Origin: JBFWQM01 sp050249455
Lineage (GTDB): Bacteria > Pseudomonadota > Alphaproteobacteria > MPNO01 > VGEU01
Length of the DNA stretch: 36,875 nt
Direction of reading: 5' to 3'
Assembly: GCA_050249455.1 (NCBI GenBank)
Contig: JBFWQM010000019.1
Coordinates: 1-36,875 of the forward strand
The notes beneath the pieces were generated by a model, which saw only the letters and a list, made by a program, of their open reading frames with translations, was not told the origin of the DNA and made no database searches. This document shows, piece by piece, positions 1 through 8,102 of the stretch. The first letter of the stretch is position 1. Each line of letters starts with the position of its first letter. Both the position numbers and the translations under genes were made by a program.

Positions 1-795
1 GGGGGCGGCAACGGCACCCCCTCCCCCAACCCCCTCCCTCGAGGGGAGCGGGCTTCCAACTCCCCCTCCCCTCGTGGGAGGGGGGTGGGGGGAGGGGGCG
101 TCACCTCGCGATAGTTCATGCCCGCCGTCCCCGCCGCCGCCGTCCACTCGATCCCCGACCGGTACAGCGGCGCCGCCAGTTCGGCGGCGCGGGCCTCGAT
201 CACCGCGAGCGCCTCCGGCGGCTGGTCGCCGATCACGGCGGGAACGCCGGGCTTCAGGATGCCGGCCTTCTCGAAGGCGATCTTGGCCACCGTGTCGCCG
301 AGGAAGTCGAGGTGGTCGAGCGAGACGGGCGTGATCGCGCACAACGCCGGGCGGGCGATGACGTTGGTGGCGTCGAACCGGCCGCCGAGGCCGGTCTCCA
401 GCAGCACGAGGTCGGCGGGATCGCGCGCGAAGGCGACGAAGGCGGCGGCGGTGGTGATCTCGAAGAAGGTGATCGGCCGGCCGGCATTGGCCGCCTCGCA
501 CTCGGCGAGGATCGCGGCCAGCGCCGGCTCGCCGATCCGGCGGCCGCGCAACGCGATGCGCTCGGCGAAGCGGACGAGGTGCGGCGAGGTGTAGACGTGG
601 ACGGCAAGGCCGGCGGCTTCCGCCATCGCCTTGAGGAACGCGACGACCGATCCCTTGCCGTTGGTGCCGGCGACGTGGACGACCGGCGGCAGGCTGCGTT
701 CGGGGTGGCCGAGATCGGCGAGCAGGCGCTCGACCCGGTCCAGCGACAGGTCGATCAGCTTCGGATGAAGCTGCTTCAGCCGGTCGAGGACCGCG

Positions 796-821
<26 letters not shown>
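1..821 (-). CDS. folC: Bifunctional dihydrofolate/folylpolyglutamate synthase, N-terminal part (cut by window edge)
   Basis: ATP-dependent addition of glutamate to dihydropteroate and folates in the cytoplasm. The translated frame shows the Mur-ligase-type P-loop VAGTNGKGS, then YTSPHL, LETGLGGRFDATN and the SLDHLDFLGDTVAKIAFEKAG block, all diagnostic of FolC. About 230 normal residues are followed at about position 113 by a proline/glycine-rich stretch encoded by a palindromic repeat (15-100). The frame stays open to base 1, so the C-terminal half lies outside the window. No ATG, GTG or TTG lies near the expected start. A Shine-Dalgarno-like AGGAGA (833-828) precedes an in-frame ACG at 821, which I use. 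The alternatives are GTG at 944, deep inside accD, or ATG at 626, which would remove the P-loop. The gene overlaps the accD 3' end and is last in the trp-accD-folC run seen here. The identity is firm; the start is not. Confidence 0.85.
15..100. repeat. Palindromic repeat element, copy 1 (inside folC frame)
   Basis: C-rich left arm (about 15-45) and G-rich right arm (about 71-100) are imperfect inverted repeats. Between them is a shorter inner inverted repeat of GGGGAG and CTCCCC type. The layout matches copies 3 and 4. The right flank CCTCGCGAT is shared with copy 2. This copy lies within the open folC frame and is read as a Pro/Arg/Gly-rich segment of about 30 residues. Confidence 0.8.
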
Positions 822-1790
<969 letters not shown>

Positions 1791-1794
<4 letters not shown>

Positions 1795-2627
1795 GGGCTC
1801 TCCCCCCTGCCGCGCACGCCGTCGGCGAGCCGGGCGACGAAGTCGAGCACGCCCCGCACGAGCCCCGGCGCGGCGCGGCCGTCGGCGCCGATCCCGGCGG
1901 CGATCCGCTCCACGATCGCGGTGCCGACCACCACGGCATCGCCGGTGCGCGCGATGGCGCGCGCCTGGTCCGGCGTGCGCACGCCGAAGCCGACCGCCAC
2001 CGGCAGCGCGCTCGCGCCGCGGATGCGGGCGATGGCCGGCGCGATGTCGTCGGCCGCGGCCGCCTTGGTCCCGGTGATCCCCACCACAGAGACGTAATAT
2101 AGGAATCCGCGCGCGTCGGCGACCGTTCCGGGCAGGCGGTCGTCGCCGGTGGTCGGCGCGACCAGGCGGATCTGCGCGATGCCCTGCGTCGCGGCGGGAA
2201 CCCGCAGCTCCGCGTCCTCCTCCGGCGGCAGGTCGACCACGATCAGCCCGTCGACGCCGGCGTCCGCCGCCGCCGCGACGAAACGTTCCACGCCGAACGC
2301 CATGATCGGGTTGTAGTAGCCCATCAGCACGACGGGCGTGTCGGTATCGCGGGTGCGGAACGCGCGCACCGCGGCCAGCGTGTCGGCCATGCGGTGGCCG
2401 TGCGCCAGCGCGCGCAAGCTCGCGGCCTGGATCGCCGGCCCGTCGGCCATCGGGTCGGAGAACGGCATGCCGAGCTCAATCACGTCGGCGCCGGCGGCGG
2501 GCAGGCCGGCCAGCAGCGCGTCGGTCGTCGCGCGGTCGGGATCGCCCGCGGTGATGAAGGTGACCAGGCCGGCGCGGCCTTGGGTGCGGAGCGCCGCGAA
2601 GCGCCGCTCGATCCGCTCCACGCCCAT
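1791..2627 (-). CDS. trpA: Tryptophan synthase alpha subunit
   Basis: Cleaves indole-3-glycerol phosphate to indole and glyceraldehyde 3-phosphate and channels indole to TrpB. The 278-residue length is normal for the family. The catalytic pair is visible as Glu51 in VIELGMPFSDP and Asp62 in MADGPAIQ, followed by GYYNPI and the phosphate-binding VGFGV segment. The ATG shares one base with the trpB stop (TGATG), and the stop overlaps accD by four bases, so coupled translation in trpF-trpB-trpA-accD is likely. Confidence 0.97.
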
Positions 2628-3844
2628 CAGAGCGCGGTCCCCAGCGCGCCGGCGACGGTGAACACGTCCTTGTCGCCGCGCCCCGAAAGATTCATCACGA
2701 CGATGCGGTCGGCGGCGAGCTTCGGCGCCTCGCGCATCACGCAGGCCAGCGCGTGCGCCGGCTCCAGCGCCGGGATGATGCCTTCCATCTGCGCGCACAG
2801 CTTGAACGCCGCCAGCGCCTCGTCGTCGGTGGCCGACGCGTACTCGGCCCGGCCGAGGTCGGCGAGCCAGGCGTGCTCCGGCCCGACGCCGGGATAGTCG
2901 AGACCGGCGGAGATCGAGTGCGCCTCGGTGATCTGGCCTTCGGCGTCCTGCAGGAGATACGTCTTGTTCCCGTGCAGCACGCCGGGCCGGCCGGCGCCGA
3001 TCGACGCCGCGTGCTTGCCGCTTTCGATGCCGTGGCCGGCCGCCTCGACACCGACGATGCGCACGCTTGCGTCGTCGAGGAACGGGTGGAACAGCCCCAT
3101 CGCGTTGGAGCCGCCGCCGATGCACGCGACCAGCAGGTCGGGCAGCCGGCCCTCCGCGGCCAGGATCTGCTCGCGCGTCTCGCGCCCGATCACAGACTGC
3201 AACTCGCGCACCATGACGGGGTAGGGGTGCGGCCCCGCGACGGTGCCTATCAGGTAGTAGGTGTCGTCGACGTTGGCGACCCAGTCGCGCAGCGCCTCGT
3301 TCATCGCGTCCTTCAGGGTCGCGGAGCCCGACTCGACCGATTTCACTTCCGCGCCGAGCAGCTTCATGCGGAACACGTTGGGGCTCTGCCGCTCGATGTC
3401 GGTCTTGCCCATGTAGACGGTGCACGGGATGCCGAACAGCGCGCAGACGGTGGCGGTGGCGACGCCGTGCTGGCCGGCGCCGGTCTCGGCGATCACCCGC
3501 GTCTTGCCCATGCGGCGGGCGAGCAGGATCTGGCCGATGGTGTTGTTGATCTTGTGCGAGCCGGTGTGGTTCAGCTCCTCGCGCTTGAAATAGACTTTGG
3601 CGCCGCCGAGGTGGCGGGTCAGCCGCTCGGCAAAGTAGAGCGGGCTCGGCCGGCCGACATAGGTGGCGAGGTGGCGCTCCAGCTCGGCGGCGAACGCCGG
3701 GTCGGCGCGCGCGGCCTCCCACGCCTGCTCGACCGCGCGCACGGCGGGCATCAGCGTCTCGGCGACGTAGCGGCCGCCATAGTCGCCGAAGTGGCCGCGC
3801 TCGTCCGGGCCGCCGCGCAGGCTGTTGGATCGGGGGGCGTTCAT
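2627..3844 (-). CDS. trpB: Tryptophan synthase beta subunit
   Basis: Pyridoxal-phosphate enzyme that condenses indole with serine to make tryptophan, in an alpha2-beta2 complex with TrpA. The 405-residue product begins with the family-typical NSLRGGPDERGHFGDYGGRYV. The PLP lysine is Lys98 in HTGSHKINN, with GAGQHGVA and the phosphate-binding GGGSNAMG downstream. The frame stays open 50 codons further upstream, but that part runs toward trpF and does not resemble TrpB, so ATG 3844 is chosen. It lies 55 bases after the trpF stop and overlaps trpA by one base. Confidence 0.97.
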   Translation of the reverse strand: MNAPRSNSLRGGPDERGHFGDYGGRYVAETLMPAVRAVEQAWEAARADPAFAAELERHLATYVGRPSPLYFAERLTRHLGGAKVYFKREELNHTGSHKINNTIGQILLARRMGKTRVIAETGAGQHGVATATVCALFGIPCTVYMGKTDIERQSPNVFRMKLLGAEVKSVESGSATLKDAMNEALRDWVANVDDTYYLIGTVAGPHPYPVMVRELQSVIGRETREQILAAEGRLPDLLVACIGGGSNAMGLFHPFLDDASVRIVGVEAAGHGIESGKHAASIGAGRPGVLHGNKTYLLQDAEGQITEAHSISAGLDYPGVGPEHAWLADLGRAEYASATDDEALAAFKLCAQMEGIIPALEPAHALACVMREAPKLAADRIVVMNLSGRGDKDVFTVAGALGTAL

Positions 3845-3899
3845 CCGGCCAGGGTTGTAGCAAACGCGGCGCGCCGTTTCCAACCCGGCGCGCGCGGGG

Positions 3900-4541
3900 C
3901 TAGAGCGCGGCGACGGCGCGCAGGAAGGCGGCGATGCGGGCGGGGTCCTTGGTTCCCGGCGCCGCTTCGACGCCGGAGGAGACGTCGACGGCATGCGCGC
4001 CGGTGATGCGGACCGCCTCCGCCACGTTCTCCGGCGTCAGGCCGCCCGACAGCATCCACGGGCCCGGCCACGTGCGGCCGGCGAGGATGGTCCAGTCGAA
4101 CGACAGCGCGTTGCCGCCGGGCAGCAGGCCGGGCGGCGCCTTGGCGTCGAACAGGATGCGGTCGGCGACGGCGGCATAGGCCGGCACCGGGGCGAGGTCA
4201 GCGGCGGTGGCGACCTTGATCGCCTTCATGACGGGCAGGCCGGCCAGGGCGCGGATCGCGGCGATCCGGTCCGGCGTCTCGCCGCCGTGGAGCTGCAGCA
4301 GGCCGAGGGGGACGGCGGCGATCAGCTCCCGCAGCATCGCGTCGTCGGGGTCGACCACAAGGCCGACGGCGGTGACGGCGGGCGGCAGCAGCGCAGAGAG
4401 TTCCGCCGCCTGGGCGAAGCTGACGTGGCGGGGCGAGCGGGGAAAGAACACGAAGCCGACCCAGCGCGCGCCGCCGGCCACCGCGGCGTCGAGCGCGGCG
4501 CGGGTGTTCACGCCGCAGATCTTGGCGGCGACGGCGGTCAT
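3900..4541 (-). CDS. trpF: Phosphoribosylanthranilate isomerase
   Basis: Amadori rearrangement of phosphoribosylanthranilate in tryptophan biosynthesis. The 213-residue TIM-barrel protein starts with KICGVNT, whose cysteine (Cys9) is the usual general base. The general acid Asp132 lies in ILFDAKAP, and the C-terminal phosphate-binding motifs LSGGLTPENV and VDVSSGVE are present. It is the first trp gene of the run; a palindromic repeat (4567-4621) lies just upstream, between it and pyrF. No trpC, trpD or trpE is visible here, so the pathway is split across the genome. Confidence 0.96.
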   Translation of the reverse strand: MTAVAAKICGVNTRAALDAAVAGGARWVGFVFFPRSPRHVSFAQAAELSALLPPAVTAVGLVVDPDDAMLRELIAAVPLGLLQLHGGETPDRIAAIRALAGLPVMKAIKVATAADLAPVPAYAAVADRILFDAKAPPGLLPGGNALSFDWTILAGRTWPGPWMLSGGLTPENVAEAVRITGAHAVDVSSGVEAAPGTKDPARIAAFLRAVAAL

Positions 4542-4566
4542 CGTGTTGGGGTTCCGGGCGCGGAGA

Positions 4567-4621
4567 CGCCCCCTCCCCCCAGCCCCCTCCCCTCGTGGGA
4601 GGGGGCTGGGGGGAGGGGGCG
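4567..4621. repeat. Palindromic repeat element, copy 2 (compact form)
   Basis: A perfect 25-bp inverted repeat: left arm 4567-4591, loop CTCGT 4592-4596, right arm 4597-4621. It lies in the 109-base gap between trpF and pyrF and lacks the inner inverted repeat seen in copies 1, 3 and 4. The transcript would fold into a very stable hairpin but has no following T-run on either strand, so it is a transcript-stability or attenuation candidate rather than a standard terminator. Confidence 0.9.
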
Positions 4622-4650
4622 CTTCCGCCTCGCGATGCCGAAAAAGACCA

Positions 4651-5370
4651 TCAAGCCACCCCCGCCATGTCCGCCGCGATCGCCCGCGCAGCGGCGACCG
4701 GGTCGCCGGCGGTGGTGATGGGGCGGCCGATGACGAGGGCGTCGGCGCCGGCGGCGATCGCCTGGCCGGGGGTCATCACCCGCTTCTGGTCACCCGCGCC
4801 GGAAGTCGCGGGGCGGACGCCGGGAACGACCAGCCTGAAGCCGGGGCCCAGGGCGGCGCGCAGCCGTGCCACCTCGTGCGGCGAGCAGATCACGCCGTCC
4901 GCGCCGTTGTCGCGCGCGAGGCGGGCCAGCCGTTCCACCTGCGCCGCGACGGGGCCGGCCTGCCCGACCGCGGCGAGGTCGCCGTCGTCGAGGCTGGTCA
5001 GCACCGTCACCGCCAGCACGATCGGCCGCTGCGGGCCGGCCTGGGTGGCGGCGTCGGCGGCGGCGCGCAGCATCGCCGCGCCGCCCGACGCATGGACGGT
5101 CAGCATCGCGACGCCGAGGTCGGCGGCGGCGCGCACCGCGCCGGCCACCGTGTTGGGGATGTCGTGGTACTTGAGGTCGAGGAACACCTTCATCCCGCGC
5201 GCGGCGACCTGGCGCACGCCCTGCGGCCCCTGGGCGGTGAAGAACTCCTTGCCCAGCTTGACGCCGCCGATCTCGCCCTTCAGCAGGTCGGCCAGCAGCA
5301 CTGCCTCGTCGGCGTCGCGCGTGTCGATCGCGCACAGGATGCGCTGCGCCATTTCCGTCGGGTCGGTCAC
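4651..5370 (-). CDS. pyrF: Orotidine-5'-phosphate decarboxylase
   Basis: Last step of UMP biosynthesis, decarboxylating OMP. The 239-residue product carries the signature FLDLKYHDIPNTV with the catalytic Asp65-Lys67-Asp70 set, and ends with the phosphate-binding VPGVRP and VIGRPIT segments. I choose GTG 5370: it overlaps the upstream stop (GTGA) and has GGAG six bases before it. ATG 5352, six codons later, has a weaker ribosome-binding site. It sits downstream of the ocd-like gene and upstream of the palindromic element and trpF. Confidence 0.95.
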   Translation of the reverse strand: MTDPTEMAQRILCAIDTRDADEAVLLADLLKGEIGGVKLGKEFFTAQGPQGVRQVAARGMKVFLDLKYHDIPNTVAGAVRAAADLGVAMLTVHASGGAAMLRAAADAATQAGPQRPIVLAVTVLTSLDDGDLAAVGQAGPVAAQVERLARLARDNGADGVICSPHEVARLRAALGPGFRLVVPGVRPATSGAGDQKRVMTPGQAIAAGADALVIGRPITTAGDPVAAARAIAADMAGVA

Positions 5371-6308
5371 GGCGCGCGCTCCGCGACCAGCTCGGCGGCG
5401 GCGAGGTCCTCCAGCGCGGTGCCGACGGACTTGAACACGGTGATCTCCTCGTCGTTGCGGCGGCCGGGCACGGTGCCGCGGCACAGTTCCGCCAGCCCGC
5501 CGGCGATGTCGTCGGCCGTCATCGCGCCGGCGGCGATCGCCTGGACGATCTCGCCGGCCTCCGCCAAGGCGCCTTCGCGCGTGTCGACGAAGACGCGGGC
5601 GCGGCGCATCGCCTCGAAATCCGCTTCGCGCATCGCCGGCGTGAACGCGCCGACCAGGTCGAGGTGCGCGCCGGGCTGCAGCCACGCGCCCCGCACCAGC
5701 GGCTCGTGCGCCAGGGTGGCGCAGCTGATCACGTCGGCGCGGCGCACGGCGGATTCAAGGTCCGGCGCGGCGGCGGCGTCGCGCCCGCCGCGGCGCAGCG
5801 CGGCGGCCAGCGCCTCGGCCTTCGCCGGGTTGCGTCCCCACACCTCGATGCGCGCGATCGGGCGCACCGTCGCATGCGCGGCGACCAGCGCCGGCGCGAG
5901 CTGGCCGGTGCCGACCATCAGCAGCGACGACGCGTCGGCGCGCGCCAGGCAGTCGGCGGCGAGCGCCGACGCCGCGGCGGTGCGCAGCACCGTCAGCGAC
6001 TGGCCGTCGATCGCGGCGAGCGGCTGGCCGGTCGTCGCGTCGAACACCATCACGGTTCCCGTCACCGCGGGCAGCCCGCGCGCGCCGTTGCCGGCGAAGA
6101 TGTTGACCACCTTCACCGCGATCCGCCCGCCGGCCTGCCACGCCGGCTTCAAGAGCATGATGCCGCCGACGCCGTCGGGGGTCTCGATCGCGTGATGGTG
6201 GCGCAGCGGCGCCTGGCAGCCTTCGGCGAACAGCTTGCGCAGACGCGCGATCAGGCTCGGGTAATCGAGCGCGCGCACGACGCCGGCGGCGTCGATCGTG
6301 CGCATCAT
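5367..6308 (-). CDS. Ornithine cyclodeaminase/mu-crystallin family reductase (possible pyrroline-2-carboxylate reductase)
   Basis: NAD(P)-dependent family that includes ornithine cyclodeaminase, ketimine reductases and Delta1-pyrroline-2-carboxylate reductase (LhpI). The 313-residue protein shows the substrate lysine region GGRIAVKVVN (Lys66), the dinucleotide-binding VGTGQLAP (about 132-139) and LDLVGAFTPAMREAD near residue 225. That last motif is, from memory, more like the ketimine-reductase branch than true ornithine cyclodeaminase. The ATG overlaps the lapA stop (ATGA) and its own stop overlaps the pyrF GTG by four bases. The frame runs further upstream through lapA, but that part is not homologous. 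The substrate cannot be fixed from sequence. Confidence 0.88.
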   Translation of the reverse strand: MMRTIDAAGVVRALDYPSLIARLRKLFAEGCQAPLRHHHAIETPDGVGGIMLLKPAWQAGGRIAVKVVNIFAGNGARGLPAVTGTVMVFDATTGQPLAAIDGQSLTVLRTAAASALAADCLARADASSLLMVGTGQLAPALVAAHATVRPIARIEVWGRNPAKAEALAAALRRGGRDAAAAPDLESAVRRADVISCATLAHEPLVRGAWLQPGAHLDLVGAFTPAMREADFEAMRRARVFVDTREGALAEAGEIVQAIAAGAMTADDIAGGLAELCRGTVPGRRNDEEITVFKSVGTALEDLAAAELVAERAP

Positions 6309-6673
6309 TCGTCGTCGACGTCGGACACGCGGCGCGAACCGCCGGCGGTCACCGGCACGCGAGACGGCGCCTGCAGCGCGCGCGGCATCTGCGGCGGCGA
6401 CGATTCGGCGACCGCCAGCTCGCGCTCCAGCTCGGCGATGCGCCGCTCGTCGGCGCGCGCGCGCTTGCGCCAGCGGCCGCCGCGCGACCACGCGGCAACG
6501 CCGCCGATCAGCACGCCCAGCGCCAGGGTGACCAGGATCAGCACGAACAGCGGGATGTTGAGGGTGAACGGGAACGGCCACAGGCTCAACGTGACCGGCG
6601 CCCGGTTGACGATCGCGAACACGATGGCGACCGCCAGGATCGGCCAGATGACGAACCGGTTGAACAACCTCAC
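6305..6673 (-). CDS. lapA: LapA family (DUF1049) inner-membrane protein
   Basis: A 122-residue protein with two membrane segments (about residues 7-25 and 42-63), a basic stretch, then a short coiled coil (about 75-92) and a polar, acidic tail. This matches the lipopolysaccharide assembly protein A domain family, whose E. coli member works with LapB/FtsH in controlling LPS synthesis. Its position after ihfB is the usual one in proteobacteria. There is no lapB next to it: an ocd-family gene follows with a four-base overlap. Confidence 0.85.
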   Translation of the reverse strand: MRLFNRFVIWPILAVAIVFAIVNRAPVTLSLWPFPFTLNIPLFVLILVTLALGVLIGGVAAWSRGGRWRKRARADERRIAELERELAVAESSPPQMPRALQAPSRVPVTAGGSRRVSDVDDE

Positions 6674-6700
6674 GCCGCGGCGGCAGCGACGGTCACGGCC

Positions 6701-6991
6701 TCAGCCCTCCGTCGAATCGTTCAGCCGGTCGCGCAGGTCCTTGCCGGCCTTGAAGAAGGGGACGTACTTGCGCTCCACCTGCACCGCCTGGCCGGTGCGG
6801 GGGTTGCGGCCGGTGCGCGCCTCGCGCCCCTTGACCGAGAACGCGCCGAAGCCGCGCAGCTCCACCCGGTCGCCGCGGGCCAGCGCGGCGGTGATCTCGT
6901 CGAACACCGTGGTGACGATCCGCTCGACGTCGCGCTGGTAGAGATGCGGGTTGCGCTCGGCGAGGTGCAGGATCAATTCCGATTTCGTCAT
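6701..6991 (-). CDS. ihfB: Integration host factor subunit beta
   Basis: DNA-bending nucleoid protein that pairs with IHF-alpha. The 96-residue product starts MTKSELILHLAERNPHLYQ and carries the HU/IHF arm signature GFGAFSVKGREARTGRNP with the intercalating proline. A TTG four codons upstream (7003) is in frame, but ATG 6991 matches the family start and is preceded by a GGGGAAG ribosome-binding site. The gene lies between sppA and lapA, 27 bases before lapA. Confidence 0.95.
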   Translation of the reverse strand: MTKSELILHLAERNPHLYQRDVERIVTTVFDEITAALARGDRVELRGFGAFSVKGREARTGRNPRTGQAVQVERKYVPFFKAGKDLRDRLNDSTEG

Positions 6992-7049
6992 GGTCTTCCC
7001 CAACGACCGACCGGCGCCGCGACCGCCGTCACCCGCCCGGCCGGACCGC

Positions 7050-7961
7050 TCACCGCAGGTCAGGGTGCCAAAGCGATACTAGCCCGTCAAGTGTAAGTCT
7101 TTCAGAAAGCGTGATTTTTCGCGCCAGGGAATCGATCCGCCCGAACAGGTCCTGGTCCGGCCGACGCGGCTTTACCTCGCGGATCGGCACCGCCTTGGCG
7201 ATGCCGCGCTCGGCCGCCAGCCACGCGCGCGCCTCGCGCTCGCCGCCGATCGCATCGATCAGCCCGATCTCGGCGGCGCGGCGCCCGGTGAAGACGCGGC
7301 CGTCGGCCAAGGTGCGCACCGCCTCGTCGCCCAGCTGGCGCCGCTCCACCACCATGCCGACGAACATGTCGTACATCTCGCGCACCATGCCCTGCAGCGC
7401 CTCGCGCACCGCCGGCGTCATCGGCGTGAACGGGTTCGGCTCGGCCTTGAGCGGGCCGCTCTTGATGGCCTCGGCCGACACGCCGATCTTGCTCAGGAGC
7501 TCGGAGAACTCGGTGGTCTGCAGGATGACGCCGATCGAGCCGGTGATGGTCCCGTCGTGCGCGTAGATGCGGTCGGCGCCGAGCGCGATCATGTAGCCGG
7601 CGGAGGTCGCGAGCTGGCCGGCCACCGCGACGACCGGCTTCTTCTCCGCCACCTGGCGCAGCGACTTGTAGAGCGTCTCGCCGCCGACCACGGTGCCGCC
7701 GGGGCTGTCAATGCTGACGATCAGCGCCTTCGCCCGCGGGTCGTCGGCGATGTCGGCCAAGAGCTCGTCGCGCGGGCGGTCGTCGGTGATCAGCCCTTCG
7801 ACGCTCAGCCGCGCCACATGGTCGCCGCGCTCGATCCCGTACAGGTCGTCGATCAGGTACAGCGCGAAGGCGAGCACGCCCACGATGGCGAGCGTGCGCC
7901 AGACGAAAAGCCGCCGCTTCAGCCGGCGGCGATCGACGACGGCGTCGGCTTCAAAGGCCAT
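7050..7961 (-). CDS. sppA: Signal peptide peptidase SppA, short (36-kDa) type
   Basis: Membrane-bound serine/lysine protease that digests cleaved signal peptides. The 303-residue product has one N-terminal membrane anchor (about 20-38) and the S49 domain. The nucleophile is Ser120 in QLATSAGYM, and the general base is probably Lys172 in SGPLKAEPNPF; the 52-residue gap matches the Bacillus SppA pair. The start is bounded by an in-frame TGA six codons upstream. ATG 7961 has a poor ribosome-binding site, but a nine-codon frame (7980-7951) with GGGAGG before it overlaps the start. Confidence 0.93.
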   Translation of the reverse strand: MAFEADAVVDRRRLKRRLFVWRTLAIVGVLAFALYLIDDLYGIERGDHVARLSVEGLITDDRPRDELLADIADDPRAKALIVSIDSPGGTVVGGETLYKSLRQVAEKKPVVAVAGQLATSAGYMIALGADRIYAHDGTITGSIGVILQTTEFSELLSKIGVSAEAIKSGPLKAEPNPFTPMTPAVREALQGMVREMYDMFVGMVVERRQLGDEAVRTLADGRVFTGRRAAEIGLIDAIGGEREARAWLAAERGIAKAVPIREVKPRRPDQDLFGRIDSLARKITLSERLTLDGLVSLWHPDLR

Positions 7962-7980
7962 GGCGGTGCGATCGGGTCAT
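7951..7980 (-). other. Possible nine-codon leader ORF overlapping the sppA start
   Basis: ATG at 7980 is preceded by a strong Shine-Dalgarno GGGAGGG and encodes MTRSHRHGL before a TGA at 7953-7951, ten bases inside sppA. Because sppA itself has a weak ribosome-binding site, this could serve translational coupling. The assignment rests only on this geometry. Confidence 0.35.
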
Positions 7981-8043
7981 TGAACCCTCCCAACGTCGTA
8001 CGGCAGGGGCGCCCACCTCGCCCCGACCCTACGGCGCGATGCG

Positions 8044-8068
8044 AAAAGGGCGGGTCAATGACCCGCCC
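8044..8068 (-). terminator. Intrinsic terminator after rpsA
   Basis: On the minus strand an inverted repeat of GGGCGGGTCA with a very short loop is followed directly by TTTT, about 35 bases after the rpsA stop. It separates the cmk-rpsA transcript from sppA. Confidence 0.85.
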
Positions 8069-8102
8069 CTCCGGAAACGCCGTGCCCGTGCGGCGACGGA
8101 CC

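Noticed and set aside
2628..3863. Extension of the trpA frame back through trpB
   Set aside because: The extra sequence is trpB read in another frame; homology to TrpA begins only at ATG 2627.
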